64,000 nucleotides of DNA from Sulfolobus sp. A20. Lineage in GTDB: Archaea; Thermoproteota; Thermoprotei_A; Sulfolobales; Sulfolobaceae. The translations under genes were made by a program, and so were the position numbers. The notes under the pieces are model-generated. The model was not told the DNA's origin. It was given only the letters and a program-made list of their open reading frames with translations, and ran no database searches. Location of the stretch: positions 1,674,001-1,738,000 of the forward strand of contig NZ_CP017006.1 of assembly GCF_001719125.1 (NCBI RefSeq), given 5' to 3'. Every line of letters begins with the position of its first letter. Within the stretch, counting starts at the first letter, position 1. Shown here piece after piece: positions 10,314-20,867 of this stretch.

Positions 10314-10628
10314 ATGGCTATATTTATTGTTTTATCAAGCTTAACGGATAAAGGAGCTGAGACTATAGCAGACAAACCTGAAAGGATTAAGGAAGTGAAC
10401 GAGGAACTGGCTAAAATAGGGGCTAAAGTGAGAGAACAATATGTGGTGTTTGGCGACATTGATTTTATTAATATTGTGGAAGTAGAGAATGTTGAAGCTT
10501 TTTTGAAAGCTCTAGTCGAATTAAATAGTAGAGGTACAGTAAGGACTAAGACCTATTTAGCACTTGCAGTTGATGATGCTATTAAAGCCTTGAAGTCAAC
10601 TCCCACTATAGGACACCCACATAAATAG
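10314..10628 (+). CDS. GYD-domain protein
   Basis: The 104-residue protein resembles the GYD family of small alpha/beta ferredoxin-like proteins. It starts MAIFIVLSSLTDKG, has VREQYVVFGDIDFINIVE in the middle (the family GxYD region, here FGDID) and ends with a short His tail (GHPHK). Function is unknown for the family. The hairpin-bearing repeat begins directly at its stop codon and may provide its terminator. Confidence 0.75.
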   Translation: MAIFIVLSSLTDKGAETIADKPERIKEVNEELAKIGAKVREQYVVFGDIDFINIVEVENVEAFLKALVELNSRGTVRTKTYLALAVDDAIKALKSTPTIGHPHK

Positions 10629-10870
<242 letters not shown>

Positions 10871-11004
10871 AATTATAAAGGCCTAATTCTAAGGGCGATA
10901 GAGGAGAACTTCCAATCAATTGCGTTTTTACTAACAATTGCAAGATAGTCTTTTCATCAAATATATCAGATATAGATTTTAAGCCATGATAATATACTTT
11001 TTAT

Positions 11005-11841
11005 GTGAATTCAGTAACTACATACTGGTGGAAATACTATCTGGTATCATTTTTTTCAATCTTCGTTATAGCTCTGCTTGTATCAACTTTAACCTTAAAC
11101 ATACCTTTCTTCCTTATACTTCAAATTTTCCTAATCTTCTTTCTATGGTATCTCGTCTCACCATTTATCATGATCATAACTTTTAAGATGAAAAAGGCTA
11201 ATGATACCTATCTAATATCACTAATTGAAAATCTATCTAATAAATTCGAAGTAAAAAAACCTAAAGTGTACGTTATTAATGATAATTTCTTAAACGCTTT
11301 TGCTTTTGGCAACGTATTATTTAGAGGAATTGCTATAACACTTCCACTAATAGATGCCTTAACTTCAGAGGAATTAACAGCTGTATTAGCCCACGAGATT
11401 TCCCACATAAGAAATTTCGACCCAGAAACAATGTTAGTAACAATTTTATGCGTCAACTTAATTTACTCGGCTTTACTGAATTTCATTCCTATCTATTTTA
11501 TAACATTATTGATACTTGTTTACATCTTGCTTCTATTACCTCTAGTCTTTTACGTACATAGAAAGGTAGAAAGAAGAGCTGACTTAACAGTAGTAAAGAA
11601 AGACCCGTCACTAGCCTATTGGCTTGAGAGTTCTTTAATAAAAATCGGATACTTGAGCAGAAATATACCAGTAAATATGCTCAGATATGTAATGCCAATT
11701 CAAATATTATTTGCAAAAGATTTTATATTGCATAATAATATAGAAAAATCTAGCCCATTTTCCTTTAGAACTCATCCCAGCTTAAAAGAAAGGTTAGAAT
11801 ATTTAAGTAAATATGAAGGACAAAAATTGTACTACGTTTAG
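11005..11841 (+). CDS. M48-family (HtpX-like) membrane zinc metalloprotease
   Basis: The 278-residue protein uses a GTG start. Two N-terminal TM helices (residues about 13-60) are followed by a cytosolic catalytic domain with H130-E131-x2-H134 (LAHEISH). A third-ligand Glu lies near VERRAD, and another hydrophobic pair comes between these motifs. This is the HtpX/CAAX-type M48 layout, with a role in membrane-protein quality control. Its stop overlaps that of the convergent zinc-ribbon gene by 4 nt. Confidence 0.88.
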   Translation: MNSVTTYWWKYYLVSFFSIFVIALLVSTLTLNIPFFLILQIFLIFFLWYLVSPFIMIITFKMKKANDTYLISLIENLSNKFEVKKPKVYVINDNFLNAFAFGNVLFRGIAITLPLIDALTSEELTAVLAHEISHIRNFDPETMLVTILCVNLIYSALLNFIPIYFITLLILVYILLLLPLVFYVHRKVERRADLTVVKKDPSLAYWLESSLIKIGYLSRNIPVNMLRYVMPIQILFAKDFILHNNIEKSSPFSFRTHPSLKERLEYLSKYEGQKLYYV

Positions 11842-12200
11842 GCCGAACCACTACCACATCCACAATAACCATATTCGTCTATTTCTACTCCACATATTGG
11901 ACATGAAACTCCTAGTGTTTTGACTTCTTCAGCCCTCTTGCCATATAGAAGCAAATGTTGATCAAAGTAGATATCCTTCAAACTAGGCAACTTTTCATTT
12001 TCATCTATTTTTTCCTCTAGGGCTTCTTTTATTCTAAACCTGAGTGACTTTCTCTTTAAAGCTGTTTTAACAATTTGCTTGGAAGTAATTTTGCCAATAC
12101 TCTCATTATTACTGTTGAGTATTTCAATTTCCTCATCGTCAATGTTTAAAACAACTTTTTCCACGTTTTCATTTTCATACACTTTATTTGTCCTGTACAT
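11838..12200 (-). CDS. Hypothetical protein with C-terminal Cys-rich ribbon
   Basis: The 120-residue protein is acidic and charged in the first 90 residues. It ends with [21 protein letters not shown], a CPxC...CxC motif suggestive of a zinc ribbon. No family is recognised. The last codons overlap the convergent protease gene by 4 nt. Upstream is a strong AT-rich promoter-like region (tttttaaaatatataaac at about 12215-12232). Confidence 0.6.
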   Translation of the reverse strand: MYRTNKVYENENVEKVVLNIDDEEIEILNSNNESIGKITSKQIVKTALKRKSLRFRIKEALEEKIDENEKLPSLKDIYFDQHLLLYGKRAEEVKTLGVSCPICGVEIDEYGYCGCGSGSA

Positions 12201-12431
12201 AGTCTTACTTATACTTTTTAAAATATATAAACTTTCTTCTCCTTATCTAGTTTTTATTTATCTACAATTATATAAATATTATATACACACTAATAACCAA
12301 AGACCTCTAAATTTAAGATAACGGATTAAACCCAGTTTTCATCTTACTTCTTTCACACTGATACTTCCTTTTTCATTCATAAAATATTATTAAAAACGAG
12401 TTTATCTTTCTCCTATAACTATAGTTAAACT

Positions 12432-13040
12432 ATGAGCCAGAAAATTGACTTTGATTACATTAATCAGCTTGCCAAAAGATCATTAGGAGGTGATCTAAAA
12501 AGTTTTGAAAAACTACTTAATATACTAGAAAAATATGAGAATTTTCCACAAGTAAAATTCGGACTATATTCTTTAATTTATCAACTTTCTATGAATGTTT
12601 TTATCGACGTCTCAAAAGAATGTGAAAAATGTGGTGGGAAATGTTGCAAATCTGGTTATCCTATACCAGTCTATGAATTTGATTACAAGGAATTAGCTAA
12701 AAGAATGAATAGAGAAGAACTTGAGAAATTGAGGAGAGTAGACAACATTTATTTATTACCTAGACCTTGCCCATTCCAACAAGGATGGGTCTGTACTATC
12801 CATAGATTTAAACCTTATGCTTGTTTATCTTTTCCATTTGCTACTGAAGATGAACAAAGAGAGATTATTAATAATTACGATGGAAAAGGTATACCAGACT
12901 TCAAAGTGCCAGAATACTGCATCGCAGGAAAGAAAGTAAAAGAAACTCTTAATGCAATAATCAGTGACTTAGAGAAATGCCTTGGAAGAAAACCTACTCC
13001 TAAAGAACTTTACCAAGCAATAATGAAAAAAAAGAAATAA
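12432..13040 (+). CDS. YkgJ-family cysteine-cluster protein
   Basis: The 202-residue cytosolic protein contains CEKCGGKCCKSG near residue 63, then PCPFQQGWVCTIHRFKPYAC and a late EYCIAGKK Cys. This is the CxxCxxxCC...C...C pattern of the YkgJ/UPF0153 family, believed to bind zinc or an FeS cluster. The biochemical role is unknown. The start ATG follows tttatctttctcctataactatag; the 230-bp upstream gap is AT-rich with no other feature. Confidence 0.82.
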   Translation: MSQKIDFDYINQLAKRSLGGDLKSFEKLLNILEKYENFPQVKFGLYSLIYQLSMNVFIDVSKECEKCGGKCCKSGYPIPVYEFDYKELAKRMNREELEKLRRVDNIYLLPRPCPFQQGWVCTIHRFKPYACLSFPFATEDEQREIINNYDGKGIPDFKVPEYCIAGKKVKETLNAIISDLEKCLGRKPTPKELYQAIMKKKK

Positions 13041-13072
13041 TAAAATAGATTTTATCATTTAAGACTTACCCT

Positions 13073-13231
13073 TTATCCTCCCCAAGTATATGTTGCAGTA
13101 TGAGTAGCCGTATGAGCAGAGGTAGTCATAGCTGTATGAGAAACTGCTGCCATACCAAAAAATACGCCACCTATTATCAATATAGCTATAGATATTCCTA
13201 GCAATATAACTCCAACTTTATTTATTCTCAT
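13073..13231 (-). CDS. Small His/Thr-rich single-TM protein (52 aa)
   Basis: A short frame begins MRINKVGVILLGISIAILII, giving one TM helix at the N-terminus (residues about 5-30). The outer tail is SHTAMTTSAHTATHTATY and ends TWGG. The repeated TATH/AHTAT steps give four His residues that could bind metal outside the membrane. The ATG follows an AT-rich upstream sequence, and the frame fits exactly between the convergent YkgJ gene and the next gene. It is short, so composition alone supports it. Confidence 0.5.
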   Translation of the reverse strand: MRINKVGVILLGISIAILIIGGVFFGMAAVSHTAMTTSAHTATHTATYTWGG

Positions 13232-13344
13232 TTAATTTTATTTCTGACACTACTTCTTTTAAATTTTTTCCTAATATTATTCTTTCAATTAAATACATGA
13301 ATTGGGAAAAAATTTAATTAGTAACAAACCACTTGTTGCTTTAT

Positions 13345-13728
13345 ATGACACAAGTCTCAAGATTATCGTTAGTTTTAAGTATTATAGCAGGAATACTAAG
13401 CTTTGCCTGGGCTTTTGTTCATATACCGCTATACAATATATCTTTCCTACCTTTTGGAATAAGAGTGTTTTTCCTTGCCGACGGAGTTCTTGCAATTATA
13501 GCTGGTATACTCTTTATACTATTATTTAGATTAGTAACTCTAAAAATTATCTATATAATTGAGATAGTATATTGGTGGATAAATTACTTATTGTTAACCT
13601 TAACCAGAATACTACCAGCACCTATTATAGGAAGACCTTTACCAGTAACTACTGGTCCGGCATTAATAGCGTTTATCCTAGACATTTTACTTATTATAAT
13701 GTCAACATTAATCTATATTATACAATGA
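13345..13728 (+). CDS. Small four-TM membrane protein
   Basis: The frame encodes about 127 residues from the ATG (MTQVSRLSLVLSII). A TTG 12 nt upstream is also possible. About four hydrophobic helices fill the protein, with a short loop RILPAPIIGRPLPVTTGPA between the last two. No family is recognised. It precedes a 14-TM exporter in the same direction by 146 bp. Function is unknown. Confidence 0.65.
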   Translation: MTQVSRLSLVLSIIAGILSFAWAFVHIPLYNISFLPFGIRVFFLADGVLAIIAGILFILLFRLVTLKIIYIIEIVYWWINYLLLTLTRILPAPIIGRPLPVTTGPALIAFILDILLIIMSTLIYIIQ

Positions 13729-13874
13729 GGATGAGGAGATAGACCGCTACAGAACTTGATGAAGAGAAAGGGAAGGCTGACATTAATTTATAATAACAAA
13801 TTATTGTCTTTTAAAAAAGCTTTAATAATCAAGGGGAAAAAGTTTTAATAGTTTAAAGTTAATTTCCTAACCAT

Positions 13875-15575
13875 ATGGTTCAGTATAAATGGATAGCGTT
13901 ATCTAACACAAGTCTTGGAGTATTTATGGGTTTTATGAACGCTAATATTGTACTAATATCGTTGCCTGCTATATTTAGGGGTATTAACATCAATCCATTC
14001 ACATCATTTCAGTATCTATTATGGATATTATTCGGATATAGTATAGTATCAGCAATATTAGTTGTGAACGTTGGTAGAATATCTGACATTTTTGGAAGAG
14101 TTAGAATGTACAATATAGGATTTGCAATATTTACTGTCGCTTCCATCTTACTATACCTCACTCCAGGTAAGGGAAGCATAGCAGCCCTTCAGATAATCTC
14201 TTACAGAATACTTCAAGGTGTTGGAGCATCTTTCCTAATGGCTAACAGTACAGCAATCCTCTCAGAAGCTTTTCCTCCAAACCAGAGAGGGTTTGCCTTA
14301 GGGCTAAATGGCGTTATCGGAATTTTTGGAGGAGTAGCAGGGATAATAATTGGAGGAATCCTTGCCTCCATATATTGGCGTGATGTATTCCTAGTTAGCG
14401 TTCCTTTAGGAATAGCAGGTACGATATGGTCATATAAATCATTGAAACAACTGAGTAAACCTAATAGAAATCAAAAAATAGATTACGTTGGAAATATACT
14501 ATATGCCGTAGCATTGATACTAATACTTATAGGAATTACTTATGGTATCCTACCTTATGGTACTCAAGCGACTGGTTGGAGTAATCCATTTGTTATAACG
14601 AGTATAGTAGTGGGTTTAGCTCTATTTGCCGCCTTTCTCCTAGCTGAGAAAAAAATTAAGGATCCTATGTTTAGAATAGAATTATTTAAAGTGAGAGCTT
14701 TCTCAGCAGCTGCCACGTCAATACTATTAGCACAATTAGCTTTTGGTGGGTTACAGTTAATGTTAGTATTGTTGCTTCAAGCTATATGGTTACCTTTACA
14801 CGGCTATAGTTACGAGGTAACTCCATTTTGGGCTGGAATATACTTACTACCACTATTAGCTGGCTTTGGAATCATGGGATCCATAGCAGGGAGGCTCTCT
14901 GATCGTTATGGAGCTAGACCTTTATCTACATTGGGTTTAGTAATTATGGGCATAGGGCTTCTCACTTTAACGTTGTTACCTTATAATTTCAACTATATAG
15001 ACTTCGCATTGATCGTATTCTTCATAGGAGTAGGAAATGGGCTTTTCGTATCCCCTAATACAGCAGCATTAATGAACGCATCTCCACCACAACATAGAGG
15101 TTCAGCATCTGGTATAAGGGCTATGTTAACTAACACTGGAAGTACACTAAGCATAGGAATCTTCTTCACAATAGTAATAGATGTGCTATACGTTGCATTA
15201 CCACCAGCACTAACATCTGCTCTCAACGCTGCAGGAGCACCTCAATTAGCGCCAATAATGGCTAAAATTCCACCTACTGCAGCAATTTTTGCAGCATTCT
15301 TGGGATATAATCCGGTGGGCTCAATATTGTCAACTCTCCCATCTTCTATAACCAGCTCAATACCTGCGACCACTATAAATACAATAACTAGTACATATTG
15401 GTTCCCAACAGTGGTAGCACCAGCCTTTATGGAGTCACTGAGGATAGCGTTCTTTGTAGCTTCAGCATTAGCTTTTAGTGCAGCTATAGCCTCGGCATTA
15501 AGAGGAAAAGCGATAATATATGAGAGAGATCTAATGAAAGCAAGTACTATATCTCAAACAGAGAAAAACAGTTAA
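13875..15575 (+). CDS. MFS drug-efflux type transporter (DHA2-like, 14 TM)
   Basis: The 566-residue membrane protein has about 14 TM helices. [11 protein letters not shown] is motif [17 protein letters not shown] lies in the motif C region of DHA2 exporters. A large extracellular loop between the last two TM helices (about residues 455-515, Pro/Ala/Thr-rich) is longer than in the paralogue at 1.9-3.3 kb. The ATG is preceded by a T/A-rich region (agttttaatagttt) about 25 nt upstream. It ends 6 nt from the convergent AIR-synthase-like gene. The substrate is unknown. Confidence 0.88.
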   Translation: MVQYKWIALSNTSLGVFMGFMNANIVLISLPAIFRGININPFTSFQYLLWILFGYSIVSAILVVNVGRISDIFGRVRMYNIGFAIFTVASILLYLTPGKGSIAALQIISYRILQGVGASFLMANSTAILSEAFPPNQRGFALGLNGVIGIFGGVAGIIIGGILASIYWRDVFLVSVPLGIAGTIWSYKSLKQLSKPNRNQKIDYVGNILYAVALILILIGITYGILPYGTQATGWSNPFVITSIVVGLALFAAFLLAEKKIKDPMFRIELFKVRAFSAAATSILLAQLAFGGLQLMLVLLLQAIWLPLHGYSYEVTPFWAGIYLLPLLAGFGIMGSIAGRLSDRYGARPLSTLGLVIMGIGLLTLTLLPYNFNYIDFALIVFFIGVGNGLFVSPNTAALMNASPPQHRGSASGIRAMLTNTGSTLSIGIFFTIVIDVLYVALPPALTSALNAAGAPQLAPIMAKIPPTAAIFAAFLGYNPVGSILSTLPSSITSSIPATTINTITSTYWFPTVVAPAFMESLRIAFFVASALAFSAAIASALRGKAIIYERDLMKASTISQTEKNS

Positions 15576-15592
15576 AATTTTTCATTTTTTAT
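15573..15592. terminator. Shared T-rich stop region of convergent genes
   Basis: The sequence between the two stops (aaaatttttcattttttatt) is T-rich on the plus strand and overlaps the stop of the convergent gene. Archaeal RNA polymerase terminates at such runs. This is pattern-based only. Confidence 0.4.
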
Positions 15593-16607
15593 TAGCTAAT
15601 TCGAAGAATACTTTCCAAAATGGATCCTCTTTAGGAGTGTCGATTTTCTGCCTACTACCGTCAGACTTAACTAAGTTGACTTCCTTGACATCATCTACTA
15701 TTTTACCTATTATTTCAGCCCTAATTCCTTGCTCATTTAATCTTTTCTTAACTTCATCTCCTTTGTTAGTGATTATAATCATAGTACCTTCACTTATAGA
15801 TACCCAAGGATCTATATTTACTAATTTAGTAACTTCTCTCACAGCCCTATTCATAAATAACTTATCCTCGTAAATCTTCATACCTTTTCCACTAGCTATA
15901 GATATCTCAACTAATGCCTCAAACACTCCTCCCTCAGTTGCGTCGTGCATTAAATGTATTCCTACATTGGAGGCAATTAAACCATCTTTCCAGCAACTCA
16001 TCTCCCAGTATAGATTATAGGCTTCATTAAAGACCTCCTTATCTAACCTGTTTCTGAAGTATTCTGGATAAAGGTTAACTAATAGAGCAGTAGCTTCAAT
16101 CGCTGGTCCCTTAGTCATTAGTATATCGTCACCTACTTGAACCTTTGAGGGCATTCCTAATTTCTCCTTTTCGCCTATACCGAACATCGTAAATCCACCA
16201 ACCATAGGGTAATCTGTACCTTCATATATTCCAGTATGACCACCTACCACCATAACACCTATTTCACTTAAGGCTTCATGAATACCTATCCACATCTCTT
16301 CAAACTCATTATCTCCAATTTTAGGGGGTAGATTAAGATCAATAAGAGCATATTTTGGAGGTATACCAGAAGTCATGACATCACTAGCTAATATGTGAAC
16401 AGCAAACCACGAAGCCTTCTTAAAACCAAATTGAGGAACTATGAAAACGGGATCAGTTTTTACTACTAGTACTCTTCCGTCTTGAAGGTCAATTGCACCA
16501 GTATCCACTCCATGTTGAGGTCTGACTATTACTTCATTATGCAAGAAGCCTAGATGTGGATATATAATCTTGTTAAAAATTTCTTGGTTTATCTTGCCTA
16601 ATCTCAT
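15582..16607 (-). CDS. AIR synthase-related (PurM/HypE/SelD superfamily) protein
   Basis: The 341-residue protein has the two-domain ATP-binding fold of the PurM superfamily. [11 protein letters not shown] and VVKTDP near residues 35-55 resemble the HypE substrate loop. [21 protein letters not shown] and VGGHTG follow, then [16 protein letters not shown] and [10 protein letters not shown]. It could be a hydrogenase-maturation-like or thiamine-phosphate-kinase-like enzyme; no hydrogenase genes are near. I take the ATG at 16607, which lies about 20-25 nt after an actatatatgc TATA box; the ATG at 16622 would sit inside that box. Confidence 0.75.
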   Translation of the reverse strand: MRLGKINQEIFNKIIYPHLGFLHNEVIVRPQHGVDTGAIDLQDGRVLVVKTDPVFIVPQFGFKKASWFAVHILASDVMTSGIPPKYALIDLNLPPKIGDNEFEEMWIGIHEALSEIGVMVVGGHTGIYEGTDYPMVGGFTMFGIGEKEKLGMPSKVQVGDDILMTKGPAIEATALLVNLYPEYFRNRLDKEVFNEAYNLYWEMSCWKDGLIASNVGIHLMHDATEGGVFEALVEISIASGKGMKIYEDKLFMNRAVREVTKLVNIDPWVSISEGTMIIITNKGDEVKKRLNEQGIRAEIIGKIVDDVKEVNLVKSDGSRQKIDTPKEDPFWKVFFELANKK

Positions 16608-16676
16608 AAAGTGTAAAAGCATATATAGTTTTTATCGTTTTTGCAACTTAGACAAAAAGAAAGGATAAAAAATTCC

Positions 16677-16949
16677 TTAAATTATCTCATTAGAGTACCA
16701 TATACTCCTCTTATTCGATATTTGCACACTCTCTATCGTAAAACAAGGATCTTCTCCCTTATCCTTATGCATAGCTTGATGCTCGTATGCTTTATTAACC
16801 GATAGAATCTGATTACATAATTTGCATCTTAACATTAATTCTGTTTGATCGTAAGTAGAAATGTTAGAAGGCGAGGGTAAACCTGGAAATACTTGATTAG
16901 TTGGTATTATAGGTAATCTACCAGTATTTGATATATCCCTTTTGCTCAT
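16677..16949 (-). CDS. Small C2H2-like zinc-finger protein
   Basis: About 90 residues from MSKRDISN. Earlier in-frame starts exist but would cross the promoter region. One finger is present: CKLC-x11-H-x3-H (CKLCNQILSVNKAYEHQAMH). The N-terminal half is a Pro/Ser-rich linker (LPSPSNISTYDQ). Single-finger archaeal proteins of this size are often DNA-binding, but that is inference. A tttttattc box lies about 27 nt upstream of the chosen ATG. Confidence 0.6.
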   Translation of the reverse strand: MSKRDISNTGRLPIIPTNQVFPGLPSPSNISTYDQTELMLRCKLCNQILSVNKAYEHQAMHKDKGEDPCFTIESVQISNKRSIWYSNEII

Positions 16950-17164
16950 AGATACTAAGTTCTCTTTGAAGAATAAAAATTTTATCAAAGTAGATTGAAT
17001 TAACCAAATATTCATATATTTTAGTTTATACTTTATTAAGCATATAATAAAATTTTAGCAATACTGATCCAATTCTTCGAAATGGTCTGATACACTATTG
17101 TCTTTTCACCCTTTTCTTTAAATATTCGTGTGTGGACAACAATTTGGTTGTTTTAATATAAATT

Positions 17165-17765
17165 GAATTTTCTTTATTATGAAAAAATATTTTTAGGGTT
17201 ATTTATTACGGCAAGAATATGAATAGGTTTGATTTCCCAAATTATCTCTACCCTTTTAAGCCTAGGTTTCACTCCTTGGATGAGATTGTATTAGCCTTAA
17301 CATCTTGCTTGTCAAGTTGGAGGACTTCATTTCCTCACACTACCTTGCTCCTCACAAGTTGGCTAATGTTAATTATGAGCTTAAGCTTGATGTTAAGGAG
17401 GGGATCGTTTACTCGTTGATGAGGGTTAATGGTGAGATGGGTTGTTAGGCATTACCAGTCTGGGCTAGTTGTATTCTTCATGTAGTTTCCACGTTTACGT
17501 AATGTTAAGCTTAAGAATTGGAGGGATAATATTATCTTCCTACACGATAAGGCTACAAGGCATTCTCTTGGTCTAAACACGATGTTGAAACTTTTTGCAA
17601 GCTTAGTAAGTGTTCAGAAGCTTAAGCAAGTATGCACTTCACATGAAACTCAACAGGGAACACGATAACGAGATGGCTAAAAATATTCTTCAACACAATT
17701 TACTCGAAATCTATTGGCATAAGTTAGAATATGGGGGGTGGATGAAATTGTTGTCCACATACAGT
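17165..17765 (+). pseudogene. Decayed DDE-type transposase remnant
   Basis: Three frames alternate with stops across 600 bp. Recognisable pieces on the plus strand are YPFKPRFHSLDEIVLALTS, NYELKLDVKEGIVYSLMRV, FLHDKATRHSLGLNTMLKL and VDEIVVHIQFNF. Together they look like a single transposase broken by several frameshifts. The insertion sequence family could not be fixed. It ends exactly at the stop of the convergent DUF504 gene. Nothing else is seen between 16950 and 17165. Confidence 0.55.
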
Positions 17766-18026
17766 TTAACTTTCAGAAAACTTGTCGTCTCCTCTTTTCC
17801 AAACCACTTTACAATCGGTTTTTCTCTTTATCATTAAGACTCTATGCATTGGGATTATTGTATCATCATTTAAATATATGTAGTTTCTATCTATTTTGTC
17901 AATGTTTTCAAAAGGTATCTCACTTATACCTGTAGAGCTTATCCTATCTTTGATTATTAATACGTATTCGCTTATCCTTTCTTTTTCTTTCCAAATAACT
18001 CTATTTATGGCATCTCTTATATTCAT
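17766..18026 (-). CDS. DUF504 (UPF0248) family protein
   Basis: About 86 residues from MNIRDAINRVIWKEKERISE. The pattern RDAINRVIW...IPFENID...IPMHRVLMIK...KVVWKRG matches the archaeal UPF0248/DUF504 family. An upstream extension to 18116 is possible but would overlap the preceding gene, and a cttaaaaataac box about 28 nt before this ATG supports the shorter form. Function is unknown. The C-terminal DDKFSES extends slightly past the family core, next to the transposon remnant. Confidence 0.75.
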   Translation of the reverse strand: MNIRDAINRVIWKEKERISEYVLIIKDRISSTGISEIPFENIDKIDRNYIYLNDDTIIPMHRVLMIKRKTDCKVVWKRGDDKFSES

Positions 18027-18052
18027 TGAATTAGAGTTGGAAAAAGTTATTT

Positions 18053-18445
18053 TTAAGCTGATGCTACTAATTGATCTATCTTCTTCATAAGTTCTGACTC
18101 TACATGAACATTCCACAGCATTTCCGGAACATCTACAACTAGAAATAATTCAGAAAGTAATAGTACCTCAATAGCTGTAACAGCTAAGTTCTGTATCCAC
18201 TTCCCTATTCCTGCCGTTACTTTCAATCCTTGAGGTGTATTCTCAAAGGTGAAAGTTAGAGCTCTATCTGCAGCTATAATATCGCGTAGTATACCTCCCT
18301 TTTGTGCTTGTAAAATTGCCTTATTTCCTTCTACTTTTTGTTGTACTTTCCAGCCGTTGCTTTGAAGATATGTTGAGAATTCATTTACTAATTTGTTTAC
18401 GTCTACTTGTTTAGGATAAATTTTTTCCTTTTTAAAAGGATTCAT
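18053..18445 (-). CDS. Conserved hypothetical protein (130 aa)
   Basis: The N-terminal region is basic (MNPFKKEKIYPKQVD). It is followed by a predicted alpha/beta part with LQSNGWKVQQKVEGNKAILQ and a hydrophobic stretch NLAVTAIEVLLLSELFLVVDV that may be a membrane or buried helix. The end is helical (SELMKKIDQLVASA). No family is recognised. It precedes the DUF504 gene in the same direction by 27 bp. Confidence 0.55.
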   Translation of the reverse strand: MNPFKKEKIYPKQVDVNKLVNEFSTYLQSNGWKVQQKVEGNKAILQAQKGGILRDIIAADRALTFTFENTPQGLKVTAGIGKWIQNLAVTAIEVLLLSELFLVVDVPEMLWNVHVESELMKKIDQLVASA

Positions 18446-18827
18446 ATTAGTATTGTATAATATTCATATTTAAAATTTTTCGTAAGTTCATCAACGGTAA
18501 AAGGTTATCTTTTTATTACTATTTCTCTAATTTTTTATAAATAGTTTTATTGAAGCAATTGGTTTTCTTCAAGAATACTTTTTAGACTTGAGTATAGAAT
18601 TATTTTTAAACAACCATAAGATTCTGATCGCTTACAATAATACGAAATCTTAACGTAATAACAACTGTTGTATATGCGAAAAGTATAATAGTGAAATAAC
18701 ACATTAACATAAATGATATAAATTTTACTTACTACTATACAAAAATTCCGATATGGTTAACATCCGTCCCTAGAAAATTACTTTAAAATAATACGTATCA
18801 TAACTACCAGTGAATATTTGTGTTTCC

Positions 18828-18874
18828 GACTTCCTCCCCACCATGAGTGGCGAGGCTTTCATCACTTTGTGAAA
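18828..18874 (-). repeat. Recurring hairpin element, copy e
   Basis: On the minus strand: ttcacaaagtgatgaaagcc, then tcgccactcatggtggggag and gaagtc. Both conserved halves are present. It lies in the 480-bp divergent gap 18446-18926, which otherwise holds only AT-rich sequence with no gene or RNA that I can see. Confidence 0.6.
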
Positions 18875-18926
18875 TTTAGAAGCCCTGAATAAGACTTTTA
18901 ACGCTTAATGTAATATTTCATTATAC

Positions 18927-19703
18927 ATGATAAACCTACTAATATTAATTTCACTATTTTTAGTTGCATCTTTAATGGTAGCAATCATAGTTATAATACT
19001 ATATTATATGGAGAAAATAAAGACGTACATTGGAGTTTTCTTCATATATTTCTCTCTTGCAATGATGCTTACAATGTTTATAGGTGCATCGATATATCTT
19101 TTCTCGCCATCATCAACTTCTTTGGCTATAGCTTTCGGAGTTAACATGGCAATAATGATTTCCGCTTTGGCGTATTTTTTTATAATAGCTGAAGAAATTG
19201 CTAAAATAAGATTTAATGGTCAAAGGATACATGTAGTATTTTTCTCAATATTAGTAGTAATAAATGAAATATTAATGGGGACTACGTTCGGATTAGCAGA
19301 ATTCGGGAGTGTACGCTTTTCTACCCCTTATGATGCATTCTATAACTCCGTAAACAGTTATTGGTTCTTCTACCCAATGATGGCTGAAATGTTAGCGTTT
19401 TATCTCATTCACTACTTAAGAGGATTAACGTTTAGAGAGATCTTTCCATTAATAGGAGTAGCGGCATTTCCACCAACTGCTTTCAATTATACAGATTGGT
19501 TCTACTCTGCTGTTGTATTATCATTAGGATTTTCAGCTTTAGGAATATTATCATCTAAGCGATTATTACGATATATTTACTCTGCACTAGCTTTAACGAT
19601 ATTACTAACACTTATCAATCCTATTCCGTATGATGCACTTATTATAACATCAATGATAATATATTATAATTATATCTTAACTTCCACACTAACCAAACAT
19701 TGA
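18927..19703 (+). CDS. Multi-TM membrane protein of unknown function
   Basis: The 258-residue protein has seven or eight hydrophobic helices (for example residues 1-27, 36-58, 66-92 and 104-125). The loops contain conserved-looking EEIAKIRFNGQ and HYLRGLTFREI. The architecture (7 TM with small loops) does not match a named family that I recognise. Its 3' end overlaps the convergent M28 peptidase by 15 bp. Confidence 0.65.
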   Translation: MINLLILISLFLVASLMVAIIVIILYYMEKIKTYIGVFFIYFSLAMMLTMFIGASIYLFSPSSTSLAIAFGVNMAIMISALAYFFIIAEEIAKIRFNGQRIHVVFFSILVVINEILMGTTFGLAEFGSVRFSTPYDAFYNSVNSYWFFYPMMAEMLAFYLIHYLRGLTFREIFPLIGVAAFPPTAFNYTDWFYSAVVLSLGFSALGILSSKRLLRYIYSALALTILLTLINPIPYDALIITSMIIYYNYILTSTLTKH

Positions 19704-20774
19704 GGTTAGATTAACATAATCTGGTAAAATCTTATTCGTACCAAACTTATTTAGCCTCAGCTCATCAACACTATGTTTATCTACCTCTTCTAACATTTTC
19801 CTTAAACTACCAATAATGCTTAACTTATATTGTTCATCTTCATTAAATTCCACATCCCTATCAGAGTGATAATATGGGATTAGATCATCATTGTAAAGTA
19901 CTACAGCCGGAATACCATGTTGAATAAAGCTAAAGTGGTCTGAGAAAGGTGTTGGCATTTCTATCCTTTTTAGCTTAAAATATTTAGAGAAATCCCATAA
20001 GCTAGGTATTGCAGAGAAGACAACTCTATTAGGAAATAACGCGTCTAAAACTATTGCAATACTTACACCATCCTTAGGATACTGAAATGAACCAGCACAG
20101 CACCTAGGACCTTCCTCTGAAGAGAAGAAGACTACTTTCATACCATGATTTCTTACCATTATTTCTTTACTATAAATAAGAGAAAGTAAAGTATCAACGG
20201 AAAACAAATTATCATGATAGCCGGTTAGCCAATGATCTATATGAGCACCAATTAAAATATAATCGTCTTTTCCTTCTCTCAATTCTACTTCAAGATTGTA
20301 AGATATAGTATCTTTTAATTCAGATTCAGCCTCTATTTCTATCACAGTTCCCTTTTCTAGCTTTTGGGGTATCATCAAGATGGGGATATTTACATCTCCT
20401 AAAGTGATCCTTCTCTTTAAAGAGTTCTCATAAAATATTAGTGCTTCTGCTCCTTGCTCTATTGCCACCTTGTACAGATCCTTTACCTTAAAAGGATGAT
20501 TTGGAAAAGAAAATTGCAAAATATTACTACCCACTCTCCCCTTAACACTTCCACGAGAATAGGGAAATAACGTAAAGTCTTCAACTTCTTTATTATTAAT
20601 CAAGAGTTTCTGAAACTTTATAGCCCATTCCTTCGTGTTTACTGGTAATTGTCTAATGCTTATTCCCTCATCAAACTCTAGGCTATCCTTTATCATTTTT
20701 AGTGCTTTTTTCTCCTTTTCTGAGCCGTGGATTATTTCACCTAACCTATATATTTTGGACGTTAACTCTAGCAC
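19689..20774 (-). CDS. M28-family zinc aminopeptidase
   Basis: The 361-residue protein starts with GTG, about 27 nt after a tttattaatata box. A PA-like insert precedes the catalytic domain. The zinc site residues are visible in order: GAHIDHW, GYHDNLFSVDTLL, SSEEGPRCCAGS (catalytic Glu), VLDALFP and TPFSDHFSF (last His). It probably removes N-terminal residues from peptides; no signal peptide is visible, so it is likely cytosolic. CC next to the catalytic loop is unusual. Confidence 0.82.
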   Translation of the reverse strand: MLELTSKIYRLGEIIHGSEKEKKALKMIKDSLEFDEGISIRQLPVNTKEWAIKFQKLLINNKEVEDFTLFPYSRGSVKGRVGSNILQFSFPNHPFKVKDLYKVAIEQGAEALIFYENSLKRRITLGDVNIPILMIPQKLEKGTVIEIEAESELKDTISYNLEVELREGKDDYILIGAHIDHWLTGYHDNLFSVDTLLSLIYSKEIMVRNHGMKVVFFSSEEGPRCCAGSFQYPKDGVSIAIVLDALFPNRVVFSAIPSLWDFSKYFKLKRIEMPTPFSDHFSFIQHGIPAVVLYNDDLIPYYHSDRDVEFNEDEQYKLSIIGSLRKMLEEVDKHSVDELRLNKFGTNKILPDYVNLTSMFG

Positions 20775-20867
20775 AAAATTAAGCTATCAAAATATATTAA
20801 TAAACATTTTTGAACATGTTCATGATTTCAAGAAACATTTATAATTTTGTTACTTAGTTGTATTTCA

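Noticed and set aside
10986-11186. Alternative ATG frame at the M48 gene start
   Set aside because: It is out of frame with the protease, which is intact with a GTG start and all catalytic residues.
15582-16622. Longer start at 16622 for the AIR-synthase-like gene
   Set aside because: That ATG lies within the actatatatgc TATA box that best explains a leaderless start at 16607.
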